NCBI RefSeq assembly: GCF_003600895.1
Contig: NZ_QYRP01000002.1
Span: 2,356,001 to 2,420,000, forward strand
Length of the DNA stretch: 64,000 nucleotides
From: Nocardioides cavernaquae
Lineage (GTDB): Bacteria; Actinomycetota; Actinomycetes; Propionibacteriales; Nocardioidaceae
Reading direction: 5' to 3'
Positions 42,664 to 51,460 of this stretch are shown here, piece by piece (the first letter of the stretch is position 1; each line of letters begins with the position of its first letter). The position numbers were made by a program, and so were the translations under genes. The notes beneath the pieces were generated by a model that made no database searches, was not told the origin of the DNA, and worked only from the letters and a program-made list of their open reading frames with translations.

Positions 42664-43274
42664 TCGGTGTCCTGATCTGTGGGGCGTGCGGAGGTGAGTG
42701 GAGCCGTGGCGAGGGTCATCGCATTGGAGTACGCCGCGGCGAGGATGCGGTCGGACAGCTCGGGGTCGGTCACGGCGCGGGCGGCCTGGAGTGAGCCGAC
42801 CAGCAGCGAGAAGAGCCCGATCGCACGCTCCTCGGTGCGCTGCGCGTCGCCCCCGTCGAGGTGGCGGACGATCGCCTGGATCATCGCGGCAGCCCCGTCG
42901 GTGTAGGCCTCCCGGACAGCCACGTCGCAACGGCCGATCTCGTCCAGCAGCGCTGCGGACGGGCAGCCGCCGGCAAGATCAGCGCGATGGTCGGGGGAGA
43001 GGTACCAACGCAGGAACCCCTCGACCGACTCGAGCCCCGGGGGCAGGGAGTTGACCACCGCGACCTGGTCCTCGAGCTGCTGCGCGACGACGGAGGCGAT
43101 GAGGTCGTCCTTCGAGGAGAAGTGGCCGTAGAAGGCGCCGTTGGTCAGGCCGGCGTCCGCGACCAGGGTCGCGATGCCGGAGCCGTCGATGCCATCGCTC
43201 TTGAACCGACGGCCGGCGGTCTCGATCATCCGGCGGCGGGTGGCTTCCTTGTGCTCCGGGCTGTAGCGGGCCAT
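42660..43274 (-). CDS. TetR-family repressor 2
   Basis: This 204-residue TetR protein has the recognition region TLVADAGLTNGAFYGHFSSKDD, nearly the same as that of TetR 1 at 12458. Its ligand-binding half differs more. It is divergent from an OYE-family gene and transcribed ahead of an MDR gene, with one palindrome between. The probable ligands are reactive enones or quinones, given that both target units encode ene/quinone reductases; this is inference. Confidence 0.88.
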   Translation of the reverse strand: MARYSPEHKEATRRRMIETAGRRFKSDGIDGSGIATLVADAGLTNGAFYGHFSSKDDLIASVVAQQLEDQVAVVNSLPPGLESVEGFLRWYLSPDHRADLAGGCPSAALLDEIGRCDVAVREAYTDGAAAMIQAIVRHLDGGDAQRTEERAIGLFSLLVGSLQAARAVTDPELSDRILAAAYSNAMTLATAPLTSARPTDQDTE

Positions 43275-43311
43275 GACGTGGATCTCCTTCCGGGGGCTTG
43301 TCAGAACTTTA

Positions 43312-43343
43312 GCAGTACGACCATACTATTACGAACGTACTGC
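43312..43343. promoter_or_regulatory. Palindromic operator between TetR 2 and the OYE operon
   Basis: Perfect 8-bp arms GCAGTACG (43312-43319) and CGTACTGC (43336-43343) with a 16-bp, partly symmetric AT-containing core. Its layout (arms, three bases, AT-rich core, three bases, arms) is like that of the TetR 1 operator at 12374-12411, in line with the paralogous repressors, though the arm sequences differ. Confidence 0.7.
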
Positions 43344-43364
43344 AATCACGAACTGGAGCATCCC

Positions 43365-44612
43365 ATGGCCTCGCTCAACGATCCGCTCGAACTCCCGTCC
43401 GGTCTGCGACTGCGCAACCGCATCGCGAAGGCCGCCCTCAGCGAGGCCCTCGGGGATGGCGACAACTCGCCCGACGAGCGGATCGTGACGCTCTACCGCC
43501 GGTGGGCGCAGGGTGGTTACGGCCTCCTGATCACCGGCAACGTGATGGTCGACCGGGCGCACCTCGGCGAGCCGGGCAACATCGTGATCGAGGACGACCG
43601 GGCCCTGCCGCAGCTCACGGCCTGGTCCAAGGCGGCCCACGACGGGGGAGCGGCGATCTTCGCCCAGCTGAACCACCCCGGCCGCCAGTCCAACCTCCTC
43701 AACATCGGCCACCAGCCGGTCGCGCCGAGCGCCGTACCTCTGGCCCTTCCGGGCGCCGCCACCCCGCGCGCCCTCACCTCCGCCGAGATCGAGGAGATCA
43801 TCGAGCGGTTCGCTGCCGCGGCGGAGGTCTGCGAGGACGCCGGGTTCGACGGCGTACAGATCCACGCCGCTCACGGCTACCTGGTCACGCAGTTCCTCTC
43901 GCCGCTGACCAACCTGCGCGACGACGAGTGGGGCGGTGACCCGACCCGGCGGATGCGCTTCCTGCTTGAGGTCGTACGCCGCGTGCGTGCCCGGGTCAGC
44001 CCCGGCTTCGCCGTCGCGGTCAAGCTCAACTCAGCCGACTTCCAGCGCGGCGGCTTCACCGAGGACGACTCCCGCGCCGTCGTCGCAGCACTCGCCCAGG
44101 AGGACGTCGACCTGATCGAGGTCAGCGGCGGCAACTACGAGTCGCCGGCGATGTCCGGCTCGGAGTCGCCCTCGACCCGGGCCCGCGAGGCCTACTTCCT
44201 CGACTACGCCCGGTCCGTACGCCGTGAGGCCGGCACCGTCCCGCTGGCCGTCACCGGCGGGTTCCGGACCCGGGCTGGCATGGAGGAGGCGCTCGCCGCA
44301 GGCGACTGCGAGGTCGTCGGGATCGGTCGCCCGACCGTCACCACGACCGACGCTGCCGACGCGATCCTCGGCGGTCACACGGAGACCCTGATCACGCACG
44401 AGATCCAGACCGGCATGCGCCGGGTGATCGGCCGGTTCGCCGACCTCAAGGCCCTCGACGGGATCCTCAACCTGACCTGGAACGAGGACCAGATGCACCG
44501 CCTCGCCCGCGGCCTCGAGCCGGACCTCAACCGCGGTCCGCTGGTCTCGGCGCTGTCGATGCTGCGTCGCAACGGGCGGATCTCCTTCAAGCCGCGCCGT
44601 GGTGTCGCATGA
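43365..44612 (+). CDS. Old-yellow-enzyme-family NADH:flavin oxidoreductase
   Basis: A 415-residue FMN-dependent ene-reductase. It has the active-site region HAAHGYLVTQFLSPLTNLRDDEWGGDPTRR and phosphate-binding TGGFRT / VGIGRP. It lacks the iron-sulfur and C-terminal FAD domains of 2,4-dienoyl-CoA reductases, so it is a single-domain OYE. ATG 43365 follows a GGAG site; the frame upstream is antisense to TetR. It is the first gene of a four-gene operon with SDR, hydrolase and a CrtA-like gene. Confidence 0.9.
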   Translation: MASLNDPLELPSGLRLRNRIAKAALSEALGDGDNSPDERIVTLYRRWAQGGYGLLITGNVMVDRAHLGEPGNIVIEDDRALPQLTAWSKAAHDGGAAIFAQLNHPGRQSNLLNIGHQPVAPSAVPLALPGAATPRALTSAEIEEIIERFAAAAEVCEDAGFDGVQIHAAHGYLVTQFLSPLTNLRDDEWGGDPTRRMRFLLEVVRRVRARVSPGFAVAVKLNSADFQRGGFTEDDSRAVVAALAQEDVDLIEVSGGNYESPAMSGSESPSTRAREAYFLDYARSVRREAGTVPLAVTGGFRTRAGMEEALAAGDCEVVGIGRPTVTTTDAADAILGGHTETLITHEIQTGMRRVIGRFADLKALDGILNLTWNEDQMHRLARGLEPDLNRGPLVSALSMLRRNGRISFKPRRGVA

Positions 44613-45538
44613 CCCGCCAGGCCTACGACCTCGCCGGCAAGGTCGTTCTCATCACCGGCGGCAACGGTGGCATCGGAAACGCCACCGCGCGCGAGCTGTT
44701 GAGCCGCGGAGCCCGGGTGGTGATCGCGGACCTGGCCCCGGAGACGCCGCAGCGTGCCGCCGAGCTCAACGCGCAGATGGCGCTGGGCTGCGTCGCCGAT
44801 GTCCGTGACCGGGCATCGCTCGATGCGGCCGTCGCGCAGACCCTCGAGCGCTTCGGGCGCCTGGACATCGTGATCGCCAACGCCGGCCTGCTGGCCAAGG
44901 CGGCGACCCTGCGCAACACCCCGATCGCCGACCTTGAGGCGACCCTCGCGGTCAACGTCACCGGTGTCGCCAACACGGTGGCCGCCGGTCTGGAGGCCGT
45001 GATCGCGAGCCAGGGCCAGATCGTGCTGATCAGCTCGGTCTTCGCGTTCGTCAACGGCATGGGGACGATCCCGTACGCCATGAGCAAGGCGGCCGTGGAG
45101 CAGCTGGGGCGCGGGTTGCGCGTCGAGCTCGCGGACCACGGCGTGTCTGTCCTCACGGCGTTCTTCTCGCTGGTGCAGACCGACATGATCGCCCGTGGCG
45201 TCGACGAGGACCCGATGGTCATGGAGCTGCTCAGGACGCTCCCCAAGCCCATGCTCAAGCGGATCACTCCAGCCGTTGCCGCGACAGCCATCGCCGACGG
45301 GCTCGAAGTCCGATCCAGCCGCGTCATCCGTCCGGCGCTGTGGCGTCCGGTCTCCGCGCTGCGCGGGCTGCTCGGCCCTGCCCTCGACGCCCGGTTCGCC
45401 AGCGACCGCCGCATCCTCGACGTCCTCGCGCGGCTCGACGCCCGCGGTGTCGCCGCACCCCGACCTGGAGCGGAAATGCCCGCACCTCGACGGAGCTCGA
45501 CTCGACAGGCCACCACCCGAAAGAAGGCACGCGCATGA
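44609..45538 (+). CDS. Short-chain dehydrogenase/reductase, copy 2
   Basis: This 309-residue SDR has the cofactor motif ITGGNGGIGNATAREL, IANAGLL, and the active-site YAMSKAAVEQLG. It overlaps the OYE gene by ATGA. A Pro/Arg/Thr-rich tail of about 30 residues follows the SDR fold. In this setting it may reduce or oxidise the same alicyclic or steroid-like substrate as the OYE protein. Confidence 0.88.
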   Translation: MTRQAYDLAGKVVLITGGNGGIGNATARELLSRGARVVIADLAPETPQRAAELNAQMALGCVADVRDRASLDAAVAQTLERFGRLDIVIANAGLLAKAATLRNTPIADLEATLAVNVTGVANTVAAGLEAVIASQGQIVLISSVFAFVNGMGTIPYAMSKAAVEQLGRGLRVELADHGVSVLTAFFSLVQTDMIARGVDEDPMVMELLRTLPKPMLKRITPAVAATAIADGLEVRSSRVIRPALWRPVSALRGLLGPALDARFASDRRILDVLARLDARGVAAPRPGAEMPAPRRSSTRQATTRKKARA

Positions 45539-46389
45539 CCACCTGGAAGTCCACCCCCAACAAGACGATCGACGTCAACGGCACCTCGTTCGCCTACCGC
45601 GAGCTCGGCAAGCGTGGCGGCGTACCGGTGGTGTTCCTGCACCACTTCACCGCCGTCCTCGACGACTGGGACCCGCGCGTCCTCGACGGCGTCGCGTCGC
45701 AGCACCACGTGATCGCCTTCGACAACCGCGGTGTCGGCGCGACCGGCGGCAAGGTGCCCACCGACATCGAGCACATGGGTGCCGACGCGATCGCCTTCAT
45801 CCGTGCGCTCGGGCACGAGCAGGTCGACCTGATCGGCTTCTCGCTCGGCGGCGCCGTCGCCCAGATGGTCGCCCTCCAGGCTCCCGACCTCGTACGCCGC
45901 ATGGTCGTCGCCGGCAGCGGCCCCCGCGGCGGCGGCGGGATCTGGAAGATGCCCTTCATCGTCGGTGGTGCCTACGCGAAGGCGTTCCTGCTGCGGAAGG
46001 ACCCGCGCCACTTCCTCTTCTTTCCGCGCACGACGGTCGGCAAGAAGGCGGCCAACGCCTACTTCGAGCGGCTCGGGGAGCGGACGGTCGGTCGCGACAA
46101 GCCGATCTCCTCGCAGGCGCGTCTCGCCCAGCTGAAGGCCATCACCACGGCCGGGATGCACGCGAAGGACGACCTGTCGCAGATCACGATCCCGGTCTTC
46201 GTCGCCAATGGGGACAAGGACCTGATGGTCGCCAGTGAGCACTCGAAGGACATGGCTGCGCGGCTGCCCGACAGCCGGCTGCGGATCTACCCGGATTCCG
46301 GCCATGGCGGCGTCTTCCAGTACCACCAGGAGTTCGTGCCGGAGGTCCTCGACTTCCTGGGCGCCGGGTCCGCAGCGGCAGCGTCCTGA
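45535..46389 (+). CDS. Alpha/beta hydrolase, copy 2
   Basis: A 284-residue hydrolase that overlaps the SDR gene by ATGA. Motifs: VVFLHHFTAVLDDW (oxyanion region), FDNRGVGATGG, the nucleophile elbow GFSLGGAVAQM, and late ANGDKD and SGHGGVFQ. The sequence resembles haloperoxidase-like or C-C/ester hydrolases. It acts in the cytosol, with no signal peptide. It is the third gene of the OYE operon. Confidence 0.87.
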   Translation: MTTWKSTPNKTIDVNGTSFAYRELGKRGGVPVVFLHHFTAVLDDWDPRVLDGVASQHHVIAFDNRGVGATGGKVPTDIEHMGADAIAFIRALGHEQVDLIGFSLGGAVAQMVALQAPDLVRRMVVAGSGPRGGGGIWKMPFIVGGAYAKAFLLRKDPRHFLFFPRTTVGKKAANAYFERLGERTVGRDKPISSQARLAQLKAITTAGMHAKDDLSQITIPVFVANGDKDLMVASEHSKDMAARLPDSRLRIYPDSGHGGVFQYHQEFVPEVLDFLGAGSAAAAS

Positions 46390-46399
46390 GCGGGCCTTG

Positions 46400-47143
46400 A
46401 TGAGCACCCCTGACTTCCTGACCATCGATGCTTTCCTTCGCCCGCCGGGTGGGCGGATCAGGTGGCGACGCAGTCTCCGGCGGGCGATCGACGACGGGAT
46501 CGACGGCCTTCGGGGCTCGACCGTGAACCACGCCAACAACGGCACGCACAGCCTGGCTCCGCGGGTGCTGCCGGGCGGGGTCGCCCTCGTTGCGGCGTGG
46601 GAGTCGGCGGACGCGGCCGAGGCGGCCTTCGCCGGCCCACTGCGGTGGGCGGTCGATGGCCCGGGGCGCTTCAGCCTCGACGCCGAGATCGTGCGCGTGA
46701 AGATCGGGACGGACTCCGAGCGCGACCACTGGCACGGCTGGAAGCCGAGCGCTGCTGGGGCCGAGCCGCTCATCGACGGCGAGCCCATGATCGCCATCGT
46801 GCACGGCATCCTCCGGCGCGGCCGACTCATGGAGTTCCTGCGCAACAACGTGCATGCGGCCAGCCGGGCTGCCCACCACCCCGGGCATCGCGGCAGCATC
46901 GACATCTCCTCCCAGCTGCCCTACGAGCACACCTCGATCAGCCTGTGGCGGACCTACGCCCTCGCCCAGGACTTCGCCTACAAGAAGGGCGGCCACGCGA
47001 GCGCGATGACCCATGCACTGAAGCAGAGCACCCATCGCGCCAGCGTCTTCCTGCAGGCCAGGCCGCTGGCTTGCTCGGGCACGCTCGGCATCGACAAGCC
47101 GCCGTACCCGAAGCTGCCCGAGGCCAACCGGGCCGGGATGTAG
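46400..47143 (+). CDS. Spheroidene-monooxygenase (CrtA)-like protein
   Basis: This 247-residue protein shows the CrtA-like pattern: SLWRTYALAQDFAYKKGGHASAMTHAL, similar to the SLWRS..M..FAY...H region of spheroidene monooxygenases, and an N-terminal VALVAAWESADAAEAAF segment. CrtA-type proteins are heme oxygenases of carotenoids, but distant relatives exist in organisms without spheroidene and their role is unknown. It starts 10 bp after the hydrolase stop, as the last gene of the OYE operon, and is followed by a strong terminator. No carotenoid cluster is adjacent. Confidence 0.6.
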   Translation: MSTPDFLTIDAFLRPPGGRIRWRRSLRRAIDDGIDGLRGSTVNHANNGTHSLAPRVLPGGVALVAAWESADAAEAAFAGPLRWAVDGPGRFSLDAEIVRVKIGTDSERDHWHGWKPSAAGAEPLIDGEPMIAIVHGILRRGRLMEFLRNNVHAASRAAHHPGHRGSIDISSQLPYEHTSISLWRTYALAQDFAYKKGGHASAMTHALKQSTHRASVFLQARPLACSGTLGIDKPPYPKLPEANRAGM

Positions 47144-47154
47144 CTCGTGCCGAA

Positions 47155-47185
47155 GGCACCCGGGCGGGTCAGGGTCCCGGGTGCC
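47155..47185. terminator. Terminator between convergent operons
   Basis: GGCACCCGGG (47155-47164) pairs with CCCGGGTGCC (47176-47185), an 11-nt loop between. The right arm overlaps the last codons of the TetR 3 gene. It serves the OYE operon and perhaps both directions. Confidence 0.7.
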
Positions 47186-47870
47186 AGGCACGCCGGAGCG
47201 CGGTCTCGTGCGAGGCGAGGGCCGAGGCACGGTCGGCCCCGAGGCCGACGCAGAACGTGACCCCCATCGGGACCAGCACCTGACGGACCGGGTCGGCGAA
47301 CTCGGCGAAGTGGTTGGACAGCTCGAGGGTGATGTAGCCGTGGACGTAGCTCCACATTGCGCCGGCCGCGGCGGCCGGGTGGTCGATCGTGAGCTCGCCA
47401 ACTGTGCGGAGTCTCTCGGCTGCCTCGATCACATGGGCGTATGCCGCGTTGAACGCGGGGGAGTGACCGGCTCGGCGTTCGCCCTTGGCGGGTGTGGGTC
47501 GATAGGTCGCACGAGTCGAGAGGCCGAACATCGCGTCGTACAGGTGCGGGTTAGCCCGTGCGTAGGCCAGCGTGGTGAGTGCCATCGTGAACAGGTCGGC
47601 CACGGGATCCTCGCTCGCGCCGACCGCTGCGAAAGCCTCGCCGAGCTGGTTGAAGCCGTGGTCCTCCACCGCGCTGAGCAGCTCGGGGATGCCTCCGAAG
47701 TAGTTGTAGACGACCATGCTCGACATGCCGGCTCGCGCAGCCACCGTCCTGGCCTTGATCGCCGAGGGGCCCTCCTCGGCGAGCATGGCGACCGCGGCCT
47801 CGATGAGTCGCTCGGCTATCCCGTTGGAGGGGCTGTCGGTCACCGTGGAATCTCTCGCCATGCCGGTCAT
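47169..47870 (-). CDS. TetR-family repressor 3
   Basis: A 233-residue TetR protein with helix-turn-helix (TVAARAGMSSMVVYNYFGGI) and a C-terminal domain of the TetR_C_13/WHG type. ATG 47870 overlaps the GMC stop as ATGA, so the repressor is the second gene of the GMC unit. It likely binds the 49493-49517 palindrome and represses both the GMC unit and the crotonase-ligase operon. The ligand may be a CoA ester or alcohol from that route. Confidence 0.85.
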   Translation of the reverse strand: MTGMARDSTVTDSPSNGIAERLIEAAVAMLAEEGPSAIKARTVAARAGMSSMVVYNYFGGIPELLSAVEDHGFNQLGEAFAAVGASEDPVADLFTMALTTLAYARANPHLYDAMFGLSTRATYRPTPAKGERRAGHSPAFNAAYAHVIEAAERLRTVGELTIDHPAAAAGAMWSYVHGYITLELSNHFAEFADPVRQVLVPMGVTFCVGLGADRASALASHETALRRAWHPGP

Positions 47871-49468
47871 CGTCCCAAACCGGCGGCAGGGATGTGCGAC
47901 ATGGCGTGCTCGGCCAGCGCGGTGATCGTCAGCGCCGGGTTCACGCCGGGGTTGGCCGGCAGGGCGGCGGCGTCGCCGACGACCATGTTCCGGTAGCCGA
48001 ACACCTGCAGCTGGGCGTCCACGACCCCGGTCGCCGGGCTCGCGCCGATCACTGCGCCGCCGAGCACGTGCGCGGTCATCGGCCGGTTGCCGAAGACCTC
48101 GAAGACACTGCTCTGCGCGATGCCTCCGGTGCGCTCCGCCAACCACCTCGCGACCTGATGACCTGCATCGATGTACGTCGGGGCGGGCCGCTCGTCGTCA
48201 CGCCCTGTCGTGAGTCGGTACCCGCTCCGCAGCAACCGCTTCCTGGCCGTGAACCGGATCGCGTTGTCGCGCGGCTGCATGACCAGCATCATCAGCGTGC
48301 GCGCTCCCCAGCCTGATCGCAGCGTGGAGATCCATCGGCGGGGGTTTCGCGCCACTGTGCCGACCCAGGTCAGGCTGCGACGGGCGGCGCCGCCCTCGCC
48401 GATGAGGAGCGTGAACATCAGCCGCATGAAGTCGCCTCGTGGTCCATAGGTGAGGAACTCGATCTGGGTGTCGCCGTCGACGACGACCCGACTGCTCGCG
48501 GTGACGTCCCGCCACGCCCCGATGTCCTCAGGCAGCAGGACGGACAGCACGGTCTCGCTGTTGGTGCGCGCGAGGTGCCCCAGTCGGTCGCTGATGGCGG
48601 GCAGGGAACCTCGGTGCTTGCAGTCTGCGAGGAGCGCGTTGGTTCCCACCGCGCCACCCGCGAACACCACCCCGCGTGTGGTGATGCTGGTTGGGTCGCT
48701 GCGCCAGCGGGCACCGGGGCGGCGCGTGGTGATCCGGTAGCCGTCGCTTCCATCAGGGGCGCCGATCGGAGTCACGTCCACCACCTCGCGCTCCGCGAGC
48801 ACCCGGGCACCGTGCTTCTCGGCGAACCAGAGGTAGTTCTTCGTGAGCCGGTTGGCGGCACCGGTGCGACAACCCGTCATGCACTGCCCGCACCGGGTGC
48901 ACCCCGTGCGGTCCGGGCCCTCGCCGCCAAAGTAGGGATCCGGCACGGTGGCGCCCGGCTCGCCGAAGAACACGGCCACCGGCGCCTGGGCGAAGCTGCC
49001 GCCGAAATGATCAGCGACTTCGCGGGTCAGGCTGCTCGTCACCGACTCCCACGGAGTCGTGCTGGCTCCGAGCATCCGCTCTGCTGTCCGGTAGTGAGGC
49101 TCGAGGCGCGCCTCCCATCCGGCGAGCGCCGTCCACTGGGGATGGGTGAAGAAGGCCTCGTGGGGGCGGAAGAGGACGCCTCCGTAGACGAGGCTTCCGC
49201 CGCCGACGCCGGTCTGGGTGGAGCTGAACACGTGCCGGAAGAGGACGTTGCGCATGATCCCGCGCAGTCCCAGTGCCGGAGCCCAGACGAATCGGCGACT
49301 GTCCGAGGCCGATGCCGGCAGCTCCTCGTCGGCGTACGCGCGTCCACGTTCGATCACGGCGACGCGGTGGCCCTTCTCGGCCAGGCGCAGGGCAGCGACG
49401 CTCCCGCCGAATCCGGACCCGACGACGACCCAGTCCTGGTCCAGTGGGGGATGGGTGGTGCTGCTCAC
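47867..49468 (-). CDS. GMC-family FAD oxidoreductase, copy 2
   Basis: This 533-residue paralogue of the protein at 5766-7490 has VVGSGFGGSVAALRL, TGVGGGSLVYGGVL, the cysteine cluster CTRCGQCMTGCRTGAAN and C-terminal HVLGGAVIG / MVVGDAAAL. Sterol- or long-chain-alcohol-oxidase-like function is probable. It is divergent from the crotonase-hydrolase-ligase operon, with a palindromic operator between. The two GMC copies therefore serve two differently controlled lipid pathways. Confidence 0.85.
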   Translation of the reverse strand: MSSTTHPPLDQDWVVVGSGFGGSVAALRLAEKGHRVAVIERGRAYADEELPASASDSRRFVWAPALGLRGIMRNVLFRHVFSSTQTGVGGGSLVYGGVLFRPHEAFFTHPQWTALAGWEARLEPHYRTAERMLGASTTPWESVTSSLTREVADHFGGSFAQAPVAVFFGEPGATVPDPYFGGEGPDRTGCTRCGQCMTGCRTGAANRLTKNYLWFAEKHGARVLAEREVVDVTPIGAPDGSDGYRITTRRPGARWRSDPTSITTRGVVFAGGAVGTNALLADCKHRGSLPAISDRLGHLARTNSETVLSVLLPEDIGAWRDVTASSRVVVDGDTQIEFLTYGPRGDFMRLMFTLLIGEGGAARRSLTWVGTVARNPRRWISTLRSGWGARTLMMLVMQPRDNAIRFTARKRLLRSGYRLTTGRDDERPAPTYIDAGHQVARWLAERTGGIAQSSVFEVFGNRPMTAHVLGGAVIGASPATGVVDAQLQVFGYRNMVVGDAAALPANPGVNPALTITALAEHAMSHIPAAGLGR

Positions 49469-49492
49469 GGCGACTCCTCAGGGGGTTGTCGC

Positions 49493-49517
49493 ATCAGGAT
49501 AACTTCGTTATCTTGAT
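49493..49517. promoter_or_regulatory. Palindromic operator between GMC 2 and crotonase 4
   Basis: ATCA-g-GATAAC (49493-49503) and GTTATC-t-TGAT (49507-49517) form an inverted repeat with 10 of 11 paired positions and a 3-bp centre TTC. It is 24 bp upstream of the GMC start and 51 bp upstream of the crotonase start. The TetR 3 product is the likely ligand-responsive repressor. Confidence 0.75.
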
Positions 49518-49568
49518 TGAACAAGCGGCGCCCGAACGCCGTCACAGCACCCGCAACGGAGACCGGTC

Positions 49569-50546
49569 ATGGCACAAGAAGTACGAGGCAACCTCGAGAT
49601 CGAGGACCGAGGCGCGGTGCTGGTCGCCCGCATCGACGGCGGCCCGCTCGGCCTGTTCGGCAACGACATCGCCGAACAGCTCGACGCGCTGGTCGACCGG
49701 GCTGACCGCGACCCGGCCGTGCAGGCCGTTGTCTTCATCGGCACCCACCCGGACCGCTTCGTCTCGCACGCGGAGGTGCGCTGGCTGCAGGAGGGCGGGG
49801 CGACCGTCCCCTCCGTCGGTGTCCGCGGCGCCTCCGCGCTCGCCCACACAGCGCGCGGAGTGAATCGCGCCGGCGGGCTGAAGGCGGCACTCGGCAAGAC
49901 ACCGCTATGGCCCGCGGTCCAGCTGGAGCGGGTGCACCAGACCTTCCTCAAGATGAACCGCAGCGGCGTCATCTTCATCGCCGCCCTCAACGGGTCGGCG
50001 CTCGGCCTCGGTGCCGAGTTCTGCTGGGCCAACGACCTGCGTGTCATGGCTGACGGGGACTACTTCATCGGCCAGCCCGAGGTCCTGCTCGGGATCATGC
50101 CGGGCGGCGGCGGCAGCCAGCGGCTCCCGCGGCTGGTCGGCAACCACAAGGCGCTGCTGGCGATCCTGTCGGGTGAGCCGTTCACGCCTGCACAGGCACT
50201 GGAGATCGGCGCCGTGGATGACGTCGTCGCCCCGGACCGGGTGCTCGACCGGGCGATCGAGCTCGCCCAGCACCTCGGCTCGCGACCGAAGGCATCGCGG
50301 GCGGCGATCAAGCGATCGGTCTACTTCGGCGGATCGGCGAGCCTGGAGGAGGGACTGCACATCGAGCGCTCGGAGTTCCTCGCCACCGCGCTCTCTGCCA
50401 TCGGCCAGGAGTTGATGCTCGACTACATGGCCAATACCGACGCCGCGGGCGAGCTGCCGCTCTACCAGCCTGGCGTCTTCGACGAGGTGCTTCAGGCGGG
50501 CACCACCCGTGGGGCCGGCGCCCCGCAGAAGGAGGACCAGCGATGA
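49569..50546 (+). CDS. Enoyl-CoA hydratase/isomerase (crotonase), copy 4
   Basis: A 325-residue crotonase, longer than usual because of an N-terminal 30-residue and a C-terminal extension. Both glutamates are kept (SALGLGAEFCWAND and IGQPEVLLGIMPGGGGSQRL). It is most like the crotonase at 35764. It is the first gene of an operon with alpha/beta hydrolase and acyl-CoA ligase, so it probably hydrates an unsaturated acyl-CoA made by that ligase. The start follows AACGGAGACCGG. Confidence 0.88.
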   Translation: MAQEVRGNLEIEDRGAVLVARIDGGPLGLFGNDIAEQLDALVDRADRDPAVQAVVFIGTHPDRFVSHAEVRWLQEGGATVPSVGVRGASALAHTARGVNRAGGLKAALGKTPLWPAVQLERVHQTFLKMNRSGVIFIAALNGSALGLGAEFCWANDLRVMADGDYFIGQPEVLLGIMPGGGGSQRLPRLVGNHKALLAILSGEPFTPAQALEIGAVDDVVAPDRVLDRAIELAQHLGSRPKASRAAIKRSVYFGGSASLEEGLHIERSEFLATALSAIGQELMLDYMANTDAAGELPLYQPGVFDEVLQAGTTRGAGAPQKEDQR

Positions 50547-51457
50547 GCAACCACAGCGATGTCGGCTACGGGGTCACCCGCCACGATGTCAGCTTCGCCT
50601 CGTCCGGCGACAGCTGCGCGGCCTGGCTCTTCCTGCCCGAGGGCGTCATCAACCCGCCTGTCGTGATCCTCGGCCATGGACTCGGCGCCACACGCGAGAT
50701 GGGCCTCGCCGCGTTCGCCGAGCGATTCGCGCAGGCCGGCGTCGCGGCTCTCGCCTTCACCTACCGGCACTTCGGCGACTCCGCGGGCCAGCCACGGCAA
50801 CTGCTCTCCATCAAGCGTCAGCTGGCCGACTGGGACGCGGCCATCTCCCACGTGAAGACCCGCTCAGATGTCGACGGCACCCGGATCGCCGTCTGGGGGA
50901 GTTCCTTCGGCGGTGGGCACGCCATCATCGTCGCCTCCCGCCACCCCGAGCTGCGCGCAGCCGTTTCGCAGTGCCCGTTCACCGACGGGCTCGCCTCGGC
51001 CAGGGCGCTGGGCCCGGTCGGGACGATGCGGTTGCTGCCGACCGTCGGGCGCGACGTCCTCGCCATGGCCACTCGCAAGGACCCCGTCCTGATCACGCTC
51101 GCGGGGGCGCCGGGGGACAAGGCGCTGATGACGGCACCCGATGCCCTGCCGGGCTACCTCGCGCTCGTTCCGGAAGGCGGCACGTTCATCAACGAGGTCG
51201 CCGCTCGCGTCGCGCCCACCATCACCCGGCACCGTCCGGGCAAGGCCGCGAAGGACGTGAAGATGCCGATCCTCTTCTGCATCTGCGACCACGACTCCGT
51301 CACCCCGCCCGAGGAGACCGTCGCCTATGCCAGGACTGCGCCTCGGGGCGAGATCAAGCAGTACGACGCCGGCCACTTCGACATCTACCTCGGCGAACCG
51401 TTCGAGGCAGTCGTCGCCGATCAGACCGAGTTCCTCACCCGCCACCTGAAGGCCTGA
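50543..51457 (+). CDS. Alpha/beta hydrolase, copy 3
   Basis: This 304-residue hydrolase overlaps the crotonase by ATGA. The nucleophile elbow GSSFGGGHAIIVASRHPELRAAVSQCPF is strikingly like that of the hydrolase at 32495-33400 (GTSFAGGHALLV...AVVSQVPF), which is also beside crotonase and CoA-synthetase genes. CDHDSVTPPEE and AGHFDIY give the Asp and His. The two are likely paralogues doing the same step in two parallel pathways. Confidence 0.87.
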   Translation: MSNHSDVGYGVTRHDVSFASSGDSCAAWLFLPEGVINPPVVILGHGLGATREMGLAAFAERFAQAGVAALAFTYRHFGDSAGQPRQLLSIKRQLADWDAAISHVKTRSDVDGTRIAVWGSSFGGGHAIIVASRHPELRAAVSQCPFTDGLASARALGPVGTMRLLPTVGRDVLAMATRKDPVLITLAGAPGDKALMTAPDALPGYLALVPEGGTFINEVAARVAPTITRHRPGKAAKDVKMPILFCICDHDSVTPPEETVAYARTAPRGEIKQYDAGHFDIYLGEPFEAVVADQTEFLTRHLKA

Positions 51458-51460
51458 ACC

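Noticed and set aside
44623..46905. 760-codon open frame on the minus strand
   Set aside because: It is antisense to the OYE-operon genes SDR, hydrolase and CrtA-like, has Arg/Ser/Pro-rich composition and no domain; it is a shadow caused by high GC at third positions.
49498..49512. GATAAC-TTC-GTTATC as a KstR (cholesterol regulon) site
   Set aside because: KstR-type sites have AAC and GTT separated by two bases; here the spacer is three, and the wider palindrome fits the neighbouring TetR 3 better.
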